Shown: positions 17,604 to 25,424 of the stretch, one piece after another
Layout of the letters: the number at the start of each line of letters is the position of its first letter
Numbering within the stretch: position 1 is the stretch's first letter
DNA from: Clostridiales bacterium
GTDB lineage: Bacteria > Bacillota > Clostridia > Christensenellales > Aristaeellaceae
Length of the DNA: 64,000 nucleotides
Direction of reading: 5' to 3'
Assembly (NCBI GenBank): GCA_012729115.1
Contig: JAAYDR010000001.1
Span: 1 to 64,000 of the forward strand
The notes under the pieces: model-generated
What the model was told of the DNA's origin: nothing
The model's database searches: none
The model's input: the letters and a program-made list of their open reading frames with translations, nothing else
Translations under genes and position numbers: made by a program

Positions 17604-18452
17604 ATGAAGCGCCATTGGAAGCTGATTCTATCCCTGTTGGTGATCCTGGCTACCCTTTCCAGTTGCTCAGGACAGCAGAACCCGCCCCAGCAGTTTGCCG
17701 AGGTCACCCAATACATCGGTCCAGTGGCCGAGAATACCCCTGATCCCCAGCAGCAAGCGGATACCTCCGGCAGCAGTGACAGCATCTTCTCCAACAATCC
17801 TTTTGACGTTAGCTCTGATGGTGAAGAACTTACCGGTGCCGAAGAGGAAGGTTTTGGCGACGAAGAAATAATCGATTTCGCTGCCCAGGCCGAGGCAAGC
17901 ACGCCCTATCCCTATGCAGGCAGCACACCCATTCCTCTGGATCCTGTGGATATGCCCTCGCCCACGCCCCGCACAGAGCTGGTCTTTGCCTACGACACCT
18001 ATACCACGTCACTGAAACTCACCTTTGAGGGACCCCGGGGCTGGGTACCGGATGAGAGCATACCCGAGCAGTTTATCCTCACGGAGCCCGACACCCAGGT
18101 CAAGGACAAGCAGCCAGGCATCGTGAAGGTATATGCCATCCCTGTCAACAACGACTATTCGGAGAGCAACCTGAAAACCGAGGTACTGGAACGCCTCAGG
18201 GCCATCAGTTCCACCAACTTCGAAGAGTGGTCCCCCAGTCTGACTGCCAGCAGGTATCTCATGGGCAGCAAGGGTGTGTACGCAAACTACAGCGGCACCA
18301 TGGCCGATGGTGTGAAGGTGGGCGGGCGGATCCACTGCACCACGATTGACAAGGTGCTCTATTGCATTGAAATCGTCTACCCACTGGCCTACAAGGATGA
18401 CTACCTGAACATCTTTTCCAAGGTGAGGGAGACCATCAAGCGGGTACAGTAA
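17604..18452 (+). CDS. Predicted lipoprotein of unknown function
   Basis: This 282-residue protein has a type II signal peptide ending in lipobox LSSC (Cys near residue 21). Then comes about 110 residues of acidic, Pro/Ser/Thr-rich sequence (many E, D, S, Q) and a compact C-terminal domain from about residue 125 (VFAYDTYTTSLKLTFEG onward). I do not recognise the C-terminal domain; the pattern suggests an anchored extracytoplasmic domain on a flexible stalk. It has its own RBS (GGAGGAGAG) and a strong terminator directly after it. Confidence 0.75.
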   Translation: MKRHWKLILSLLVILATLSSCSGQQNPPQQFAEVTQYIGPVAENTPDPQQQADTSGSSDSIFSNNPFDVSSDGEELTGAEEEGFGDEEIIDFAAQAEASTPYPYAGSTPIPLDPVDMPSPTPRTELVFAYDTYTTSLKLTFEGPRGWVPDESIPEQFILTEPDTQVKDKQPGIVKVYAIPVNNDYSESNLKTEVLERLRAISSTNFEEWSPSLTASRYLMGSKGVYANYSGTMADGVKVGGRIHCTTIDKVLYCIEIVYPLAYKDDYLNIFSKVRETIKRVQ

Positions 18453-18461
18453 TTGTAACGT

Positions 18462-18495
18462 AAAAGGCCCTCCATGTGGAGGGCCTTTTATCGTA
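18462..18495. terminator. Terminator after the lipoprotein gene
   Basis: The perfect 12-bp stem AAAAGGCCCTCC/GGAGGGCCTTTT (18462-18473 and 18478-18489) encloses a four-base ATGT loop. It lies between convergent genes and can serve both. Confidence 0.85.
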
Positions 18496-18520
18496 TCCCT
18501 TTCTTTCAAGGGAAACAAGC

Positions 18521-18811
18521 TTAATACTGGTTCTGACGGTTGCGCTCGAAGCAGTCGCGGCAGTATACGGGCCGATCTCCGCGGGGCTGGAAGGGCACCT
18601 GGGTGGTGGCTCCGCAACCATCGCAAATCACTTCATACATCTGGCGTTCGCCACGATTGGGGTTCTGGCTGTTGCGGCGGGCGCTGCGGCAACCGGGGCA
18701 GCGGCTGGGCTCGTTCTGGAACCCTTTGTCAGCAAAGAATTGTTGCTCAGAAGCGGAAAAAACGAACTCGGCGCCACAATCACGGCAGGTTAGGGTCTTG
18801 TCTTCAAACAT
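18521..18811 (-). CDS. Zinc-ribbon protein with CxxC-x17-CxxC domain
   Basis: This 96-residue protein contains four CxxC pairs in two modules: CRDC and CPGC (N-terminal probable zinc ribbon), then CDGC and CRDC spaced by about 17 residues around VPFQPRGDRPVY. Such small proteins are widespread in Clostridia and candidate phyla, with no defined role; binding of zinc and nucleic acid or protein is inferred. A second reader should treat function as unknown. ATG 18811 is preceded by TTGGAGGTAACCTAACC. Confidence 0.85.
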   Translation of the reverse strand: MFEDKTLTCRDCGAEFVFSASEQQFFADKGFQNEPSRCPGCRSARRNSQNPNRGERQMYEVICDGCGATTQVPFQPRGDRPVYCRDCFERNRQNQY

Positions 18812-19189
18812 GGTTAGGTTACCTCCAAAATAGATGATCTGTGTCCCAAGCGCCTCTCGTTGATTGGTTCATGGATTTCCAGCTCTCGGACATCAAGAAC
18901 GAAGGAGGAAGGAACCTAAACCGAAACCACATTTGGCTGGGTCAACATGGTCATTATAGCATGAAAACAACTCCTTGCATAGTCGTTTCCAAAATATATT
19001 TTACAAGTCTCTTTGCCGGACTGTGATGAACCGTGCTGTACTCCAATGCATACCCAAAAATGCTTCTAAATGGATAATTTGATACTTCCAGGCGTATAAA
19101 TTACTTCTGGTCTCTTGCAAAATTCTTTCTTTTTCGATATTTTATTCCTTAAGATTTGTGACAGGTTCATTATGAATGAAGGTGCAAGG
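18812..19189. other. AT-rich intergenic region between the zinc-ribbon and XRE genes
   Basis: No coding sequence is supported here. On the - strand an extended -10 box TGCTATAAT (18953-18961) would start a 135-base leader for the zinc-ribbon gene. The leader has no clear riboswitch or terminator. The right half (about 18960-19160) is markedly AT-rich and holds the XRE promoter. Confidence 0.55.
19115..19143 (+). promoter_or_regulatory. Promoter of the XRE regulator gene
   Basis: The -35 TTGCAA (19115-19120), a 17-bp spacer and -10 TATTTT (19138-19143) would start transcription near 19150. Confidence 0.5.
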
Positions 19190-19516
19190 ATGGATTATGT
19201 GGATTTAGGCAGACGTATTCGTAGACGGCGCCAGGAGTTCAGCTTTACCCAGGAAGCCTTGGCGGAACGCGTCAACGTAAGCACCTCTTTCATCGGCCAT
19301 GTGGAGCGCGGTACGCGCAAAGCCAGCCTGGAAACATTGGTTTCCATCGCCAATGTACTGAACGTCAGCCTGGACTATTTGCTGGCGGGCAGTCTGAAAA
19401 GCAGCATCATCGGCCCGATGCCCCAGAGCCTGAACCCAAAGCAGCGCATTGCATTGCAGGAAATACTCGCCACCATACAGGACAATTTATCCGCCTGGTC
19501 CGACGAAACCCAGTAA
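19190..19516 (+). CDS. XRE-family helix-turn-helix transcriptional regulator
   Basis: This 108-residue protein has an N-terminal HTH domain (about 5-62) with the recognition region QEALAERVNVSTSFIGHVER, matching Cro/C1-type regulators. A short C-terminal tail shows no ligand-binding domain. I chose ATG 19190 because GAAGG lies seven bases upstream; ATG 19172, six codons earlier, is possible. It has no obvious target next door and ends at a terminator shared with dapB. Confidence 0.85.
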   Translation: MDYVDLGRRIRRRRQEFSFTQEALAERVNVSTSFIGHVERGTRKASLETLVSIANVLNVSLDYLLAGSLKSSIIGPMPQSLNPKQRIALQEILATIQDNLSAWSDETQ

Positions 19517-19547
19517 ACATGGACCGTATGCTTACGATAAGATTGTA

Positions 19548-19591
19548 AAAGGGCCCAAGGAGCGCTGATTCCGGCGATTCCTGGGCCCTTT
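19548..19591. terminator. Shared terminator between the XRE gene and dapB
   Basis: The stem AAAGGGCCCA...TGGGCCCTTT extends through AGGA/TCCT and encloses a GC-rich loop. It is placed between convergent genes with A and T tracts on both sides. Confidence 0.8.
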
Positions 19592-19607
19592 GGTTCATCC
19601 TGAGACC

Positions 19608-20369
19608 TCAGGCCAGCATTTGAGCAACCACATCCCGCATGGAATAGAGCCCTGCAGGCTTACCGGCCAAAAAGCGGCCTGCCTTCAGCGCCCCCTGGGC
19701 AAACAGGGACCGGTTTTCCGCCCGGTGGATGAGCAGCAGCTGCTCCCCTTCCCCATAAAAACCCACCTCATGCTCTCCGGTCATGCTGCCGCCCCGGACA
19801 GCATGGATCCCCACATCGCCCGGTTGGCGCTGCTCCATGCGTCCATAGCGACCATAGACAGGCTTGATTCCCCCGCCCATCTCCCGTCTGGCCGTATCAT
19901 ACAGCATCAGTGCAGTCCCGCTGGGGCTGTCCGCCTTCATGCGATGGTGCCGCTCCACAATCTCAATGTCATAACCCTCTCCCAGGACCTTGCATGCCAG
20001 AGCCATCATCTGTTCCAGCACATGTACGCCCAGGCTCATGTTGGCGCTGCGCAACAGCGGTATCTCCTGACTGGCCTTGTGGATGCTTGCCAGTTCAACG
20101 TCGGTATAGCCCGTGGTGCAGAGAACGGCGGGCAACCTCCGGCTCCGGCAAAAGGCGAGGATCTCCGGCAAGGCATCGGGTCTTGAAAAATCAATCAGCA
20201 CGTCTGCCTGCTGGGTGACCCGCTCGTAGCCTGCCACCATGGGAAAGTCTGCAGGCTGCCCTGCATAAGCCACATCCACACCACAGGCAACCTGAATCCC
20301 CTGAGCCTGCGCGGCGGAGGCAAGCTCCTGACCCATACGCCCCAAAGCACCGCCAATCACGATCCGCAT
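19608..20369 (-). CDS. dapB: 4-hydroxy-tetrahydrodipicolinate reductase
   Basis: This 253-residue enzyme has the N-terminal dinucleotide-binding motif GALGRMGQ (about 7-14) and ERHHRMKADSPSGTA, the DapB substrate-binding signature with the catalytic His. It reduces the DapA product with NAD(P)H in the diaminopimelate/lysine pathway, supplying peptidoglycan. It is the last gene of asd-dapA-dapB, 82 bp after dapA, with GAAAGGAGGA before ATG 20369. Confidence 0.96.
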   Translation of the reverse strand: MRIVIGGALGRMGQELASAAQAQGIQVACGVDVAYAGQPADFPMVAGYERVTQQADVLIDFSRPDALPEILAFCRSRRLPAVLCTTGYTDVELASIHKASQEIPLLRSANMSLGVHVLEQMMALACKVLGEGYDIEIVERHHRMKADSPSGTALMLYDTARREMGGGIKPVYGRYGRMEQRQPGDVGIHAVRGGSMTGEHEVGFYGEGEQLLLIHRAENRSLFAQGALKAGRFLAGKPAGLYSMRDVVAQMLA

Positions 20370-20451
20370 GCTTGTCCTCCTTTCAGTTGAAGGGGTTGTG
20401 ACCCCTCCAAACTTCCGGCTTTGGATGATCTCCCTGGTATCATCCCCTCGT

Positions 20452-21342
20452 CTACCATTCTACACCCATACCGGCCAAGGCTTGCTCCAGCCGATCCCGA
20501 TTATCCTGGCCGATGGATACCAATGGCAGGCGCACCTCGCCACTGCACAGGCCCATCATCTCCACCGCTGCCTTGACGGGGATGGGGTTGACTTCGGTAA
20601 ACAGGGCCTGGATCACCGGCATCAGCCGCAGCTGGAGATCCCGGGATGTCTTGATATCGCCCGTTAGCCAGCATTGCACCATGTCCGCCATATCCCGGGG
20701 CAGTACATTGGCTACCACGGAGATCACGCCCTGGGCTCCCAGCGCCATCAGAGGCACCACGGTATCGTCATTGCCGCTGAATAGAGTCATCCGACCGGCA
20801 ATCCGGCGGATTTTCTCCATCACATAGGGAATGTTATAACTGCTTTCCTTGATACCGATAAACTTTTCGCAGGAGGCCAGCCTTTCCAGTGTTTCCGGGC
20901 CCAAATCAATGGTGGTGCGGCTGGGTACATTGTAAATGATGATGGGAAGGGCTGTTTTGTCGGCGATTTCCATGAAATGGCGATACAGCCCCTCTGTGGA
21001 GGTCTTGTTGTAATAGGGGGTATTCACCAACTGGGCCGCGCAGCCCAGATCCTCATAACGGTTGGCCGTGTCGATTACATGCCGGGTACAGTTGCTGCCG
21101 GTACCCGCGATGACCGGAACACGTCCCGCCACCGCCTTCACCACTTCCCGTACCACCACCTCCTGCTCCTCATCGGTCATGGTGGTGGGTTCACCTGTGG
21201 TACCACAGGCAACGATGGCAGCAGTGCCGTTTTGCACTTGAAACTCCACCAGGCGGTGGATGGCAGGCACATCCACCTGCCCGTTGGCAAAGGGAGTGAC
21301 CAGCGCTACCGCGCTGCCTTGAAACAAAGCCTTCGTCGCCAT
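20452..21342 (-). CDS. dapA: 4-hydroxy-tetrahydrodipicolinate synthase
   Basis: This 296-residue TIM-barrel enzyme condenses aspartate semialdehyde with pyruvate. Signatures include GTTGEPTTMT (substrate loop), the Tyr in IIYNVPSRT and the Schiff-base Lys in FIGIKESS. ATG 21342 follows GAAGGAGG, although the frame is open further upstream. It lies 25 bp after asd in the same operon. Confidence 0.97.
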   Translation of the reverse strand: MATKALFQGSAVALVTPFANGQVDVPAIHRLVEFQVQNGTAAIVACGTTGEPTTMTDEEQEVVVREVVKAVAGRVPVIAGTGSNCTRHVIDTANRYEDLGCAAQLVNTPYYNKTSTEGLYRHFMEIADKTALPIIIYNVPSRTTIDLGPETLERLASCEKFIGIKESSYNIPYVMEKIRRIAGRMTLFSGNDDTVVPLMALGAQGVISVVANVLPRDMADMVQCWLTGDIKTSRDLQLRLMPVIQALFTEVNPIPVKAAVEMMGLCSGEVRLPLVSIGQDNRDRLEQALAGMGVEW

Positions 21343-21367
21343 GGAAAGCCTCCTTCTGTTCCCGGTT

Positions 21368-22450
21368 TTACTGCGGCGTGATGTAACCCAACTTGCACAG
21401 GTATTCGGCGCTGAGCACACCGCCGCCCGCGGCACCGCGCAGGGTGTTATGGCTCAGAGCCACGAACTTGTAGTCCAACACGGCATCCTCCCTCAGGCGA
21501 CCTATGGTGATGCCCATACCGTTTTCATAGTCCCGGTCCAGCCTGGTTTGCGGGCGGGCGGGGTCTGTAAAATAATAAAGAAACTTTGCGGGGGACGAGG
21601 GCAGGCCCAACCCCTGGGTGGCGGGTACTGCGTTCTCCCAGCGCTCCAGGATCTGCGGTATCGTGGGCTTTTTTCGGAAGCCCACGCTCACGGCGGCCAT
21701 GTGGCCGTCGGAGCAGGCCACCCGCAGGCATTGGGCACTGATCACCGGCCAGGCAGCCAACTCAATTCCCTTTTCCCCAACTGTGCCAAAGATCTTCAAG
21801 GGCTCCTTCTCGCTCTTCTCATCCTCGCCGCCAATGTAGGGAATCACATTGTCCACCATCTCCGGCCAGGAGGCGAAAGTTTTTCCCGCACCACTGATGG
21901 CCTGATAGGTGCAGGCAATGACCTGATAAGGCTCAAAATCCATCAGGGGCCACAGTGCGGGCACATAGCTCTGTATGCTGCAATTGGGCTTGATGGCAAT
22001 AAATCCCCGCTTCGTGCCCAGGCGTTCACGCTGGGCTTTGATGATTCCGGCATGATCCCCGTTGATTTCCGGAATCATCATGGGCACATCCGGAACCATA
22101 CGGTTGGCACTGTTGTTGCTGATAACGGGGATCTCCGCCTTGGCATAGCGCTCCTCCAGGGCCAGGACCTCGTCCTTCTTCATATCCACAGCGCAAAAGA
22201 TGAAATCCACCAGGGGAGCAATCTTCTCCACCTGAGCGGCATCCATCACGGGCAAATTGGCAATCTTCTCCGGAACGGGGGCCTCAAAAGCCCAACGGCC
22301 CTGGGTCGCTTCCCGGTAGGTCTTGCCGGCACTGCGGCTGCTGGCCGCCAGGCAAGTGACCGTAAACCACGGATGATCCTTGAGCAGCAACACAAAGCGC
22401 TGCCCCACCATACCTGTGGCACCGATGATCCCCACTCGAAATTGCTCCAT
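21368..22450 (-). CDS. asd: Aspartate-semialdehyde dehydrogenase (long archaeal/fungal-like type)
   Basis: This 360-residue enzyme has the nucleotide motif GATGMVGQRF (residues about 9-18) and catalytic Cys in NCSIQSYVP. The length and the SAGKTYREA segment place it with the longer Asd branch rather than the E. coli form. It converts aspartyl phosphate to the semialdehyde feeding lysine/DAP, threonine and methionine. ATG 22450 follows GAGGGCGG. Confidence 0.93.
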   Translation of the reverse strand: MEQFRVGIIGATGMVGQRFVLLLKDHPWFTVTCLAASSRSAGKTYREATQGRWAFEAPVPEKIANLPVMDAAQVEKIAPLVDFIFCAVDMKKDEVLALEERYAKAEIPVISNNSANRMVPDVPMMIPEINGDHAGIIKAQRERLGTKRGFIAIKPNCSIQSYVPALWPLMDFEPYQVIACTYQAISGAGKTFASWPEMVDNVIPYIGGEDEKSEKEPLKIFGTVGEKGIELAAWPVISAQCLRVACSDGHMAAVSVGFRKKPTIPQILERWENAVPATQGLGLPSSPAKFLYYFTDPARPQTRLDRDYENGMGITIGRLREDAVLDYKFVALSHNTLRGAAGGGVLSAEYLCKLGYITPQ

Positions 22451-22544
22451 GATACCGCCCTCTTTCCTGATGTTGATGCCAGGAGAAAGTTGCTTCCTTG
22501 CAACAGTATGCTCCAAAAGGCGCATTGTGCGCGCCTATTGTCAA

Positions 22545-22573
22545 AGAATACATCAACAGGAAAGCCTTGTCAA
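22545..22573 (-). promoter_or_regulatory. Promoter of asd-dapA-dapB
   Basis: The -35 TTGACA (22568-22573), a 17-bp spacer and -10 TATTCT (22545-22550) start a leader of about 90 bases. A small stem (AGGCGC/GCGCCT, 22518-22536) would sit almost at the mRNA 5' end. The leader is too short for a lysine riboswitch. Confidence 0.7.
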
Positions 22574-22586
22574 TCCGCCCCAGGCG

Positions 22587-22615
22587 TTGCACGGGTTCAA
22601 GCAACATGGTACAAT
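22587..22615 (+). promoter_or_regulatory. Promoter of the WG-repeat gene
   Basis: The -35 TTGCAC (22587-22592) and -10 TACAAT (22610-22615) have a 17-bp spacer. It is divergent from, and 13 bp away from, the asd promoter. Confidence 0.65.
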
Positions 22616-22659
22616 GGGCATAAAAACAGAGCAACCACCTGAAACAAAAGAAGCGGGGC

Positions 22660-24285
22660 ATGTTCATGAAGAGATTCACAGGAATTGTTTTGGTATTGAT
22701 CCTGGTGCTATCCCGGGGTATCGCTCTGGCAAGCGATTTTCTGGTGGTAGAGCAGGAGCCTTCCCACACGGCCGCCGGGGCCATACAGGCCGGGGGTCCC
22801 CTGGCCGCTGCGTATGAAGCCGCCTGCCGCATGGCGGAAAGCGGCGATCTGATTACGTCTATCAACACTTTTGCCAAGATGGGAAAGTACCAGGACGCGC
22901 CCCTGTATACAGCCTATCTGGAGGCTAAACTGCACCTGCTGCGCAATGACCCTGCCAAGGCGGCGGGGGGTTTCTCCAAATTGGGAGATTTTCTGGACAG
23001 CGCAGCCCTGGCGGCCAAGGCCCAAGCCCTGTTCTGTCACCGCTTCCAACAGGAGGACCTTTTCGGTTATGTGAGCGGCAATGGGCAGGTCATCATAGAG
23101 GCACAGTTTGATTGGGCAGAGCGAAGCTTCCGTCCGGAAAGTGTGTGGCTGTCAGACAAGGACCGGGAAGCACTGCCTGTGGCGGCGGTATTCATGGGCA
23201 GCACCTTCTGCGACGGCACCAATCTGCTGCCCCAGGAGGGAAAATACGGATTGCTTCGACGGGACGGGAAATTGGTGGCACCTATCGCCTATGACGAGAT
23301 TCTTTGGACTGCAGATGGCATCGGGGCTCTGCGGACCGGTCAGGTTTTCACCCTGATGTATCTGCAGACCGGCGAGTCCCTGGGCGGAGAGTATGAGGAC
23401 ATCGGGGCCTATGCCGAGGGTTTTGTCCCCGTGAAGTCCTATGGAAAATGGGGTTACCTCAGCCGGGAGGGTCGGATGCTGCCGGGTGATTTCGCCTGGG
23501 ACAGCGCCCTTCCCTTCCGCGAAGGGATGGCAGGGGTATCTCAGGACAAGCGCGCCGGGTTCATCAATACCGACGGCCAGGTAACAATCCCCCTGACCTA
23601 CGATGACGTACATTCATTTGGCGGCGGCCTGGCAGGAGTCAAGCAGGGCAAGAAATGGGGCTTTATCAATACCCAAGGGGAACTGGTCATCAAGCCCGCC
23701 TATTCCCAGGTAGGAATCTTTGCCATGGAGCGCTGCCCGGCAAAGCGTGGTGACAAATGGGGGGTCATCAATGGACAGGGGGAATGGGTCATCTCCAACA
23801 AGTATGACGAGATCACAGAGTTTGATCCCATCTATCACAGGGCCTGGATGCGAAACAACAAGCTTTGGGGCCTCCTGTCCCTGGACAGCGTTGTGCTGAA
23901 GCCATCCTGGGCCACCTTCACGCCATTTGCCGCCGACGGCATATCTGCGGTAAGTTACAAAGGCCTATACGGCTACATCGACACCCGGGGAGTGAACCGG
24001 ATCCCCAGCGGCTTTGACATGGCCTCTGCCTTTTCCGCAGGCCTGGGCGGGGTATCCGCAGGTGAGGGTGCCGTGCAGTATCTTAACAAGCTGGGGCGTG
24101 GATTTTCTGTCATGAGCGATGTGCCCACCCAGCCTCTGAACGGCTTCATCGAAGGCCGAATCATAACGGAAAACCCCATCATCCAGGCGGAGACGGACAC
24201 AGGTCTGGAAACCCGGAAAATCACTTATTCCATTTCCTTCGTGCTGTATGATCTGGAGGGGAATCCCATGGAGTTTCAGGTATAA
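22660..24285 (+). CDS. WG-repeat protein, predicted secreted
   Basis: This 541-residue protein has an N-terminal hydrophobic signal segment (about 5-26). A helical region with TPR-like spacing (about 45-125) is followed by a run of WG repeats (about 190-470). Each repeat has a core such as KWGYLS, KWGFIN, KWGVIN, LWGLLS or LYGYID, followed by a strand of the form L-V-I-P-x-x-Y. WG repeats form extracellular beta-propeller-like binding surfaces; the ligand is unknown. ATG 22660 has only a weak RBS (AAGCGGGG), and ATG 22666 is an alternative start. Its last ten bases overlap the end of the convergent glycosyltransferase gene. Confidence 0.85.
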   Translation: MFMKRFTGIVLVLILVLSRGIALASDFLVVEQEPSHTAAGAIQAGGPLAAAYEAACRMAESGDLITSINTFAKMGKYQDAPLYTAYLEAKLHLLRNDPAKAAGGFSKLGDFLDSAALAAKAQALFCHRFQQEDLFGYVSGNGQVIIEAQFDWAERSFRPESVWLSDKDREALPVAAVFMGSTFCDGTNLLPQEGKYGLLRRDGKLVAPIAYDEILWTADGIGALRTGQVFTLMYLQTGESLGGEYEDIGAYAEGFVPVKSYGKWGYLSREGRMLPGDFAWDSALPFREGMAGVSQDKRAGFINTDGQVTIPLTYDDVHSFGGGLAGVKQGKKWGFINTQGELVIKPAYSQVGIFAMERCPAKRGDKWGVINGQGEWVISNKYDEITEFDPIYHRAWMRNNKLWGLLSLDSVVLKPSWATFTPFAADGISAVSYKGLYGYIDTRGVNRIPSGFDMASAFSAGLGGVSAGEGAVQYLNKLGRGFSVMSDVPTQPLNGFIEGRIITENPIIQAETDTGLETRKITYSISFVLYDLEGNPMEFQV

Positions 24286-25424
24286 GTGGCAAGCCAGTCC
24301 CGCCGAACCGCCTCCCAGGAATAACGGGATCCCAACTCCATCCGCCGCCGCTCCCTCTCCTGGTGGGGAATCGGGCTCATGAGGACGCTTACAAGCAAAG
24401 AGGGAAGCTCGTCATAATCCGCAAAATGAGTGGTCTGAATCCTGGACTCCAAGAGCTGGGGGTAGTGCAGCCAATCTCCTGTGATCACCTGGGCGCCGGC
24501 ATAGAGGTACTCTCTCATGCTGGCAGAAAAAGCATCCGTCTGAACGGCCAAAATGAAAACATCCGCCGCCTTGCGCAGCTTTGCGCTTTCCTCCCCATCC
24601 AGAAACTCCCGTAAGAACACGCACCGGCAGGGAAGCGCAGCAGCCTTCTCCTCCACCTGCCGCACATAGTCTTCGTCGTGGCCTCCATAGGTCATCTGCA
24701 GTACGATGGTAATGGTGGACAGCTCCTCAGGAGGGATCTGCGCCAAGGCGCTGAGCACCTCCGGCTGGTGCTGGGCAGGAGAAGCATTGGAGCCCACGCA
24801 GACAACACGCTGCTCCTGCCCAATCCCAAAATGAGCCTTGCACTGGGCTTTGGTCATGGTCTCCTCAATTTTGTCGATCTCCTTAAAGACCGTCACCCCA
24901 AACTGGACCAGAACCGTTTTCCGGGTCACAGCCTCTCCGTAAACCTTTTGGAGCAGTTCCTCATGCAAAGTCGATTGAACGGTGACGGCGTGGCAGCGAC
25001 GCAGATAAGGTCCCATTTCTTTCAGTGCCTTGCGGGAGGCCCGCAGCAGATCACTGCCCCAAAACGTACACACCCACCGGGCCTTGGGAAAAGCTCTTGC
25101 CAGAGCCTGGCCCAGGGCAAGGTCGCGCCGGGACAGATAGTGGTTATGGATGATGTCAAAGGGCCCCAGCTTCCGCAAAGATCTGCCGTTGAGCCAGATC
25201 CTCACCCACATCCGCAGCCGGGGAATATGTCGGATGAGAGGCATCCTGTGCCGGTCCTGATAGACCTTGATGCCGTGCTGCCGATAAAACCCGGCATTGG
25301 TTCCCTGATCCCCCCAGATCGGGAAAACCACCACCTGGTGACCCTCGGGCAGGAGCACATGCTCGATATACCGGCGTGTCCAAAAACTGTCCGCGTCCGT
25401 AAGCATCAGGATCCGCTTGCTCAT
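24276..25424 (-). CDS. Glycosyltransferase (GT-B fold, family 4-like)
   Basis: This 382-residue protein opens with KRILMLTDADSFWTRRYIEH and shows a GT-B layout: N-terminal Rossmann half, then a second half with VVCVGSNASPAQHQPE and a donor-binding region around SMREYLYAGAQVITGDW. It probably adds a sugar to a lipid-linked glycan at the inner face of the membrane. Its ATG overlaps the flippase stop (ATGA at 25421-25424), so the pair acts in one pathway. Donor and acceptor are unknown. The REYLYAGAQVI segment also recalls Fuc4NAc-transferase-like enzymes. Confidence 0.82.
   Translation of the reverse strand: MSKRILMLTDADSFWTRRYIEHVLLPEGHQVVVFPIWGDQGTNAGFYRQHGIKVYQDRHRMPLIRHIPRLRMWVRIWLNGRSLRKLGPFDIIHNHYLSRRDLALGQALARAFPKARWVCTFWGSDLLRASRKALKEMGPYLRRCHAVTVQSTLHEELLQKVYGEAVTRKTVLVQFGVTVFKEIDKIEETMTKAQCKAHFGIGQEQRVVCVGSNASPAQHQPEVLSALAQIPPEELSTITIVLQMTYGGHDEDYVRQVEEKAAALPCRCVFLREFLDGEESAKLRKAADVFILAVQTDAFSASMREYLYAGAQVITGDWLHYPQLLESRIQTTHFADYDELPSLLVSVLMSPIPHQERERRRMELGSRYSWEAVRRDWLATYT

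Noticed and set aside
22451-22659. Lysine riboswitch ahead of asd
   Set aside because: The leader from the mapped promoter is only about 90 bases, too short, and lacks the expected conserved core.
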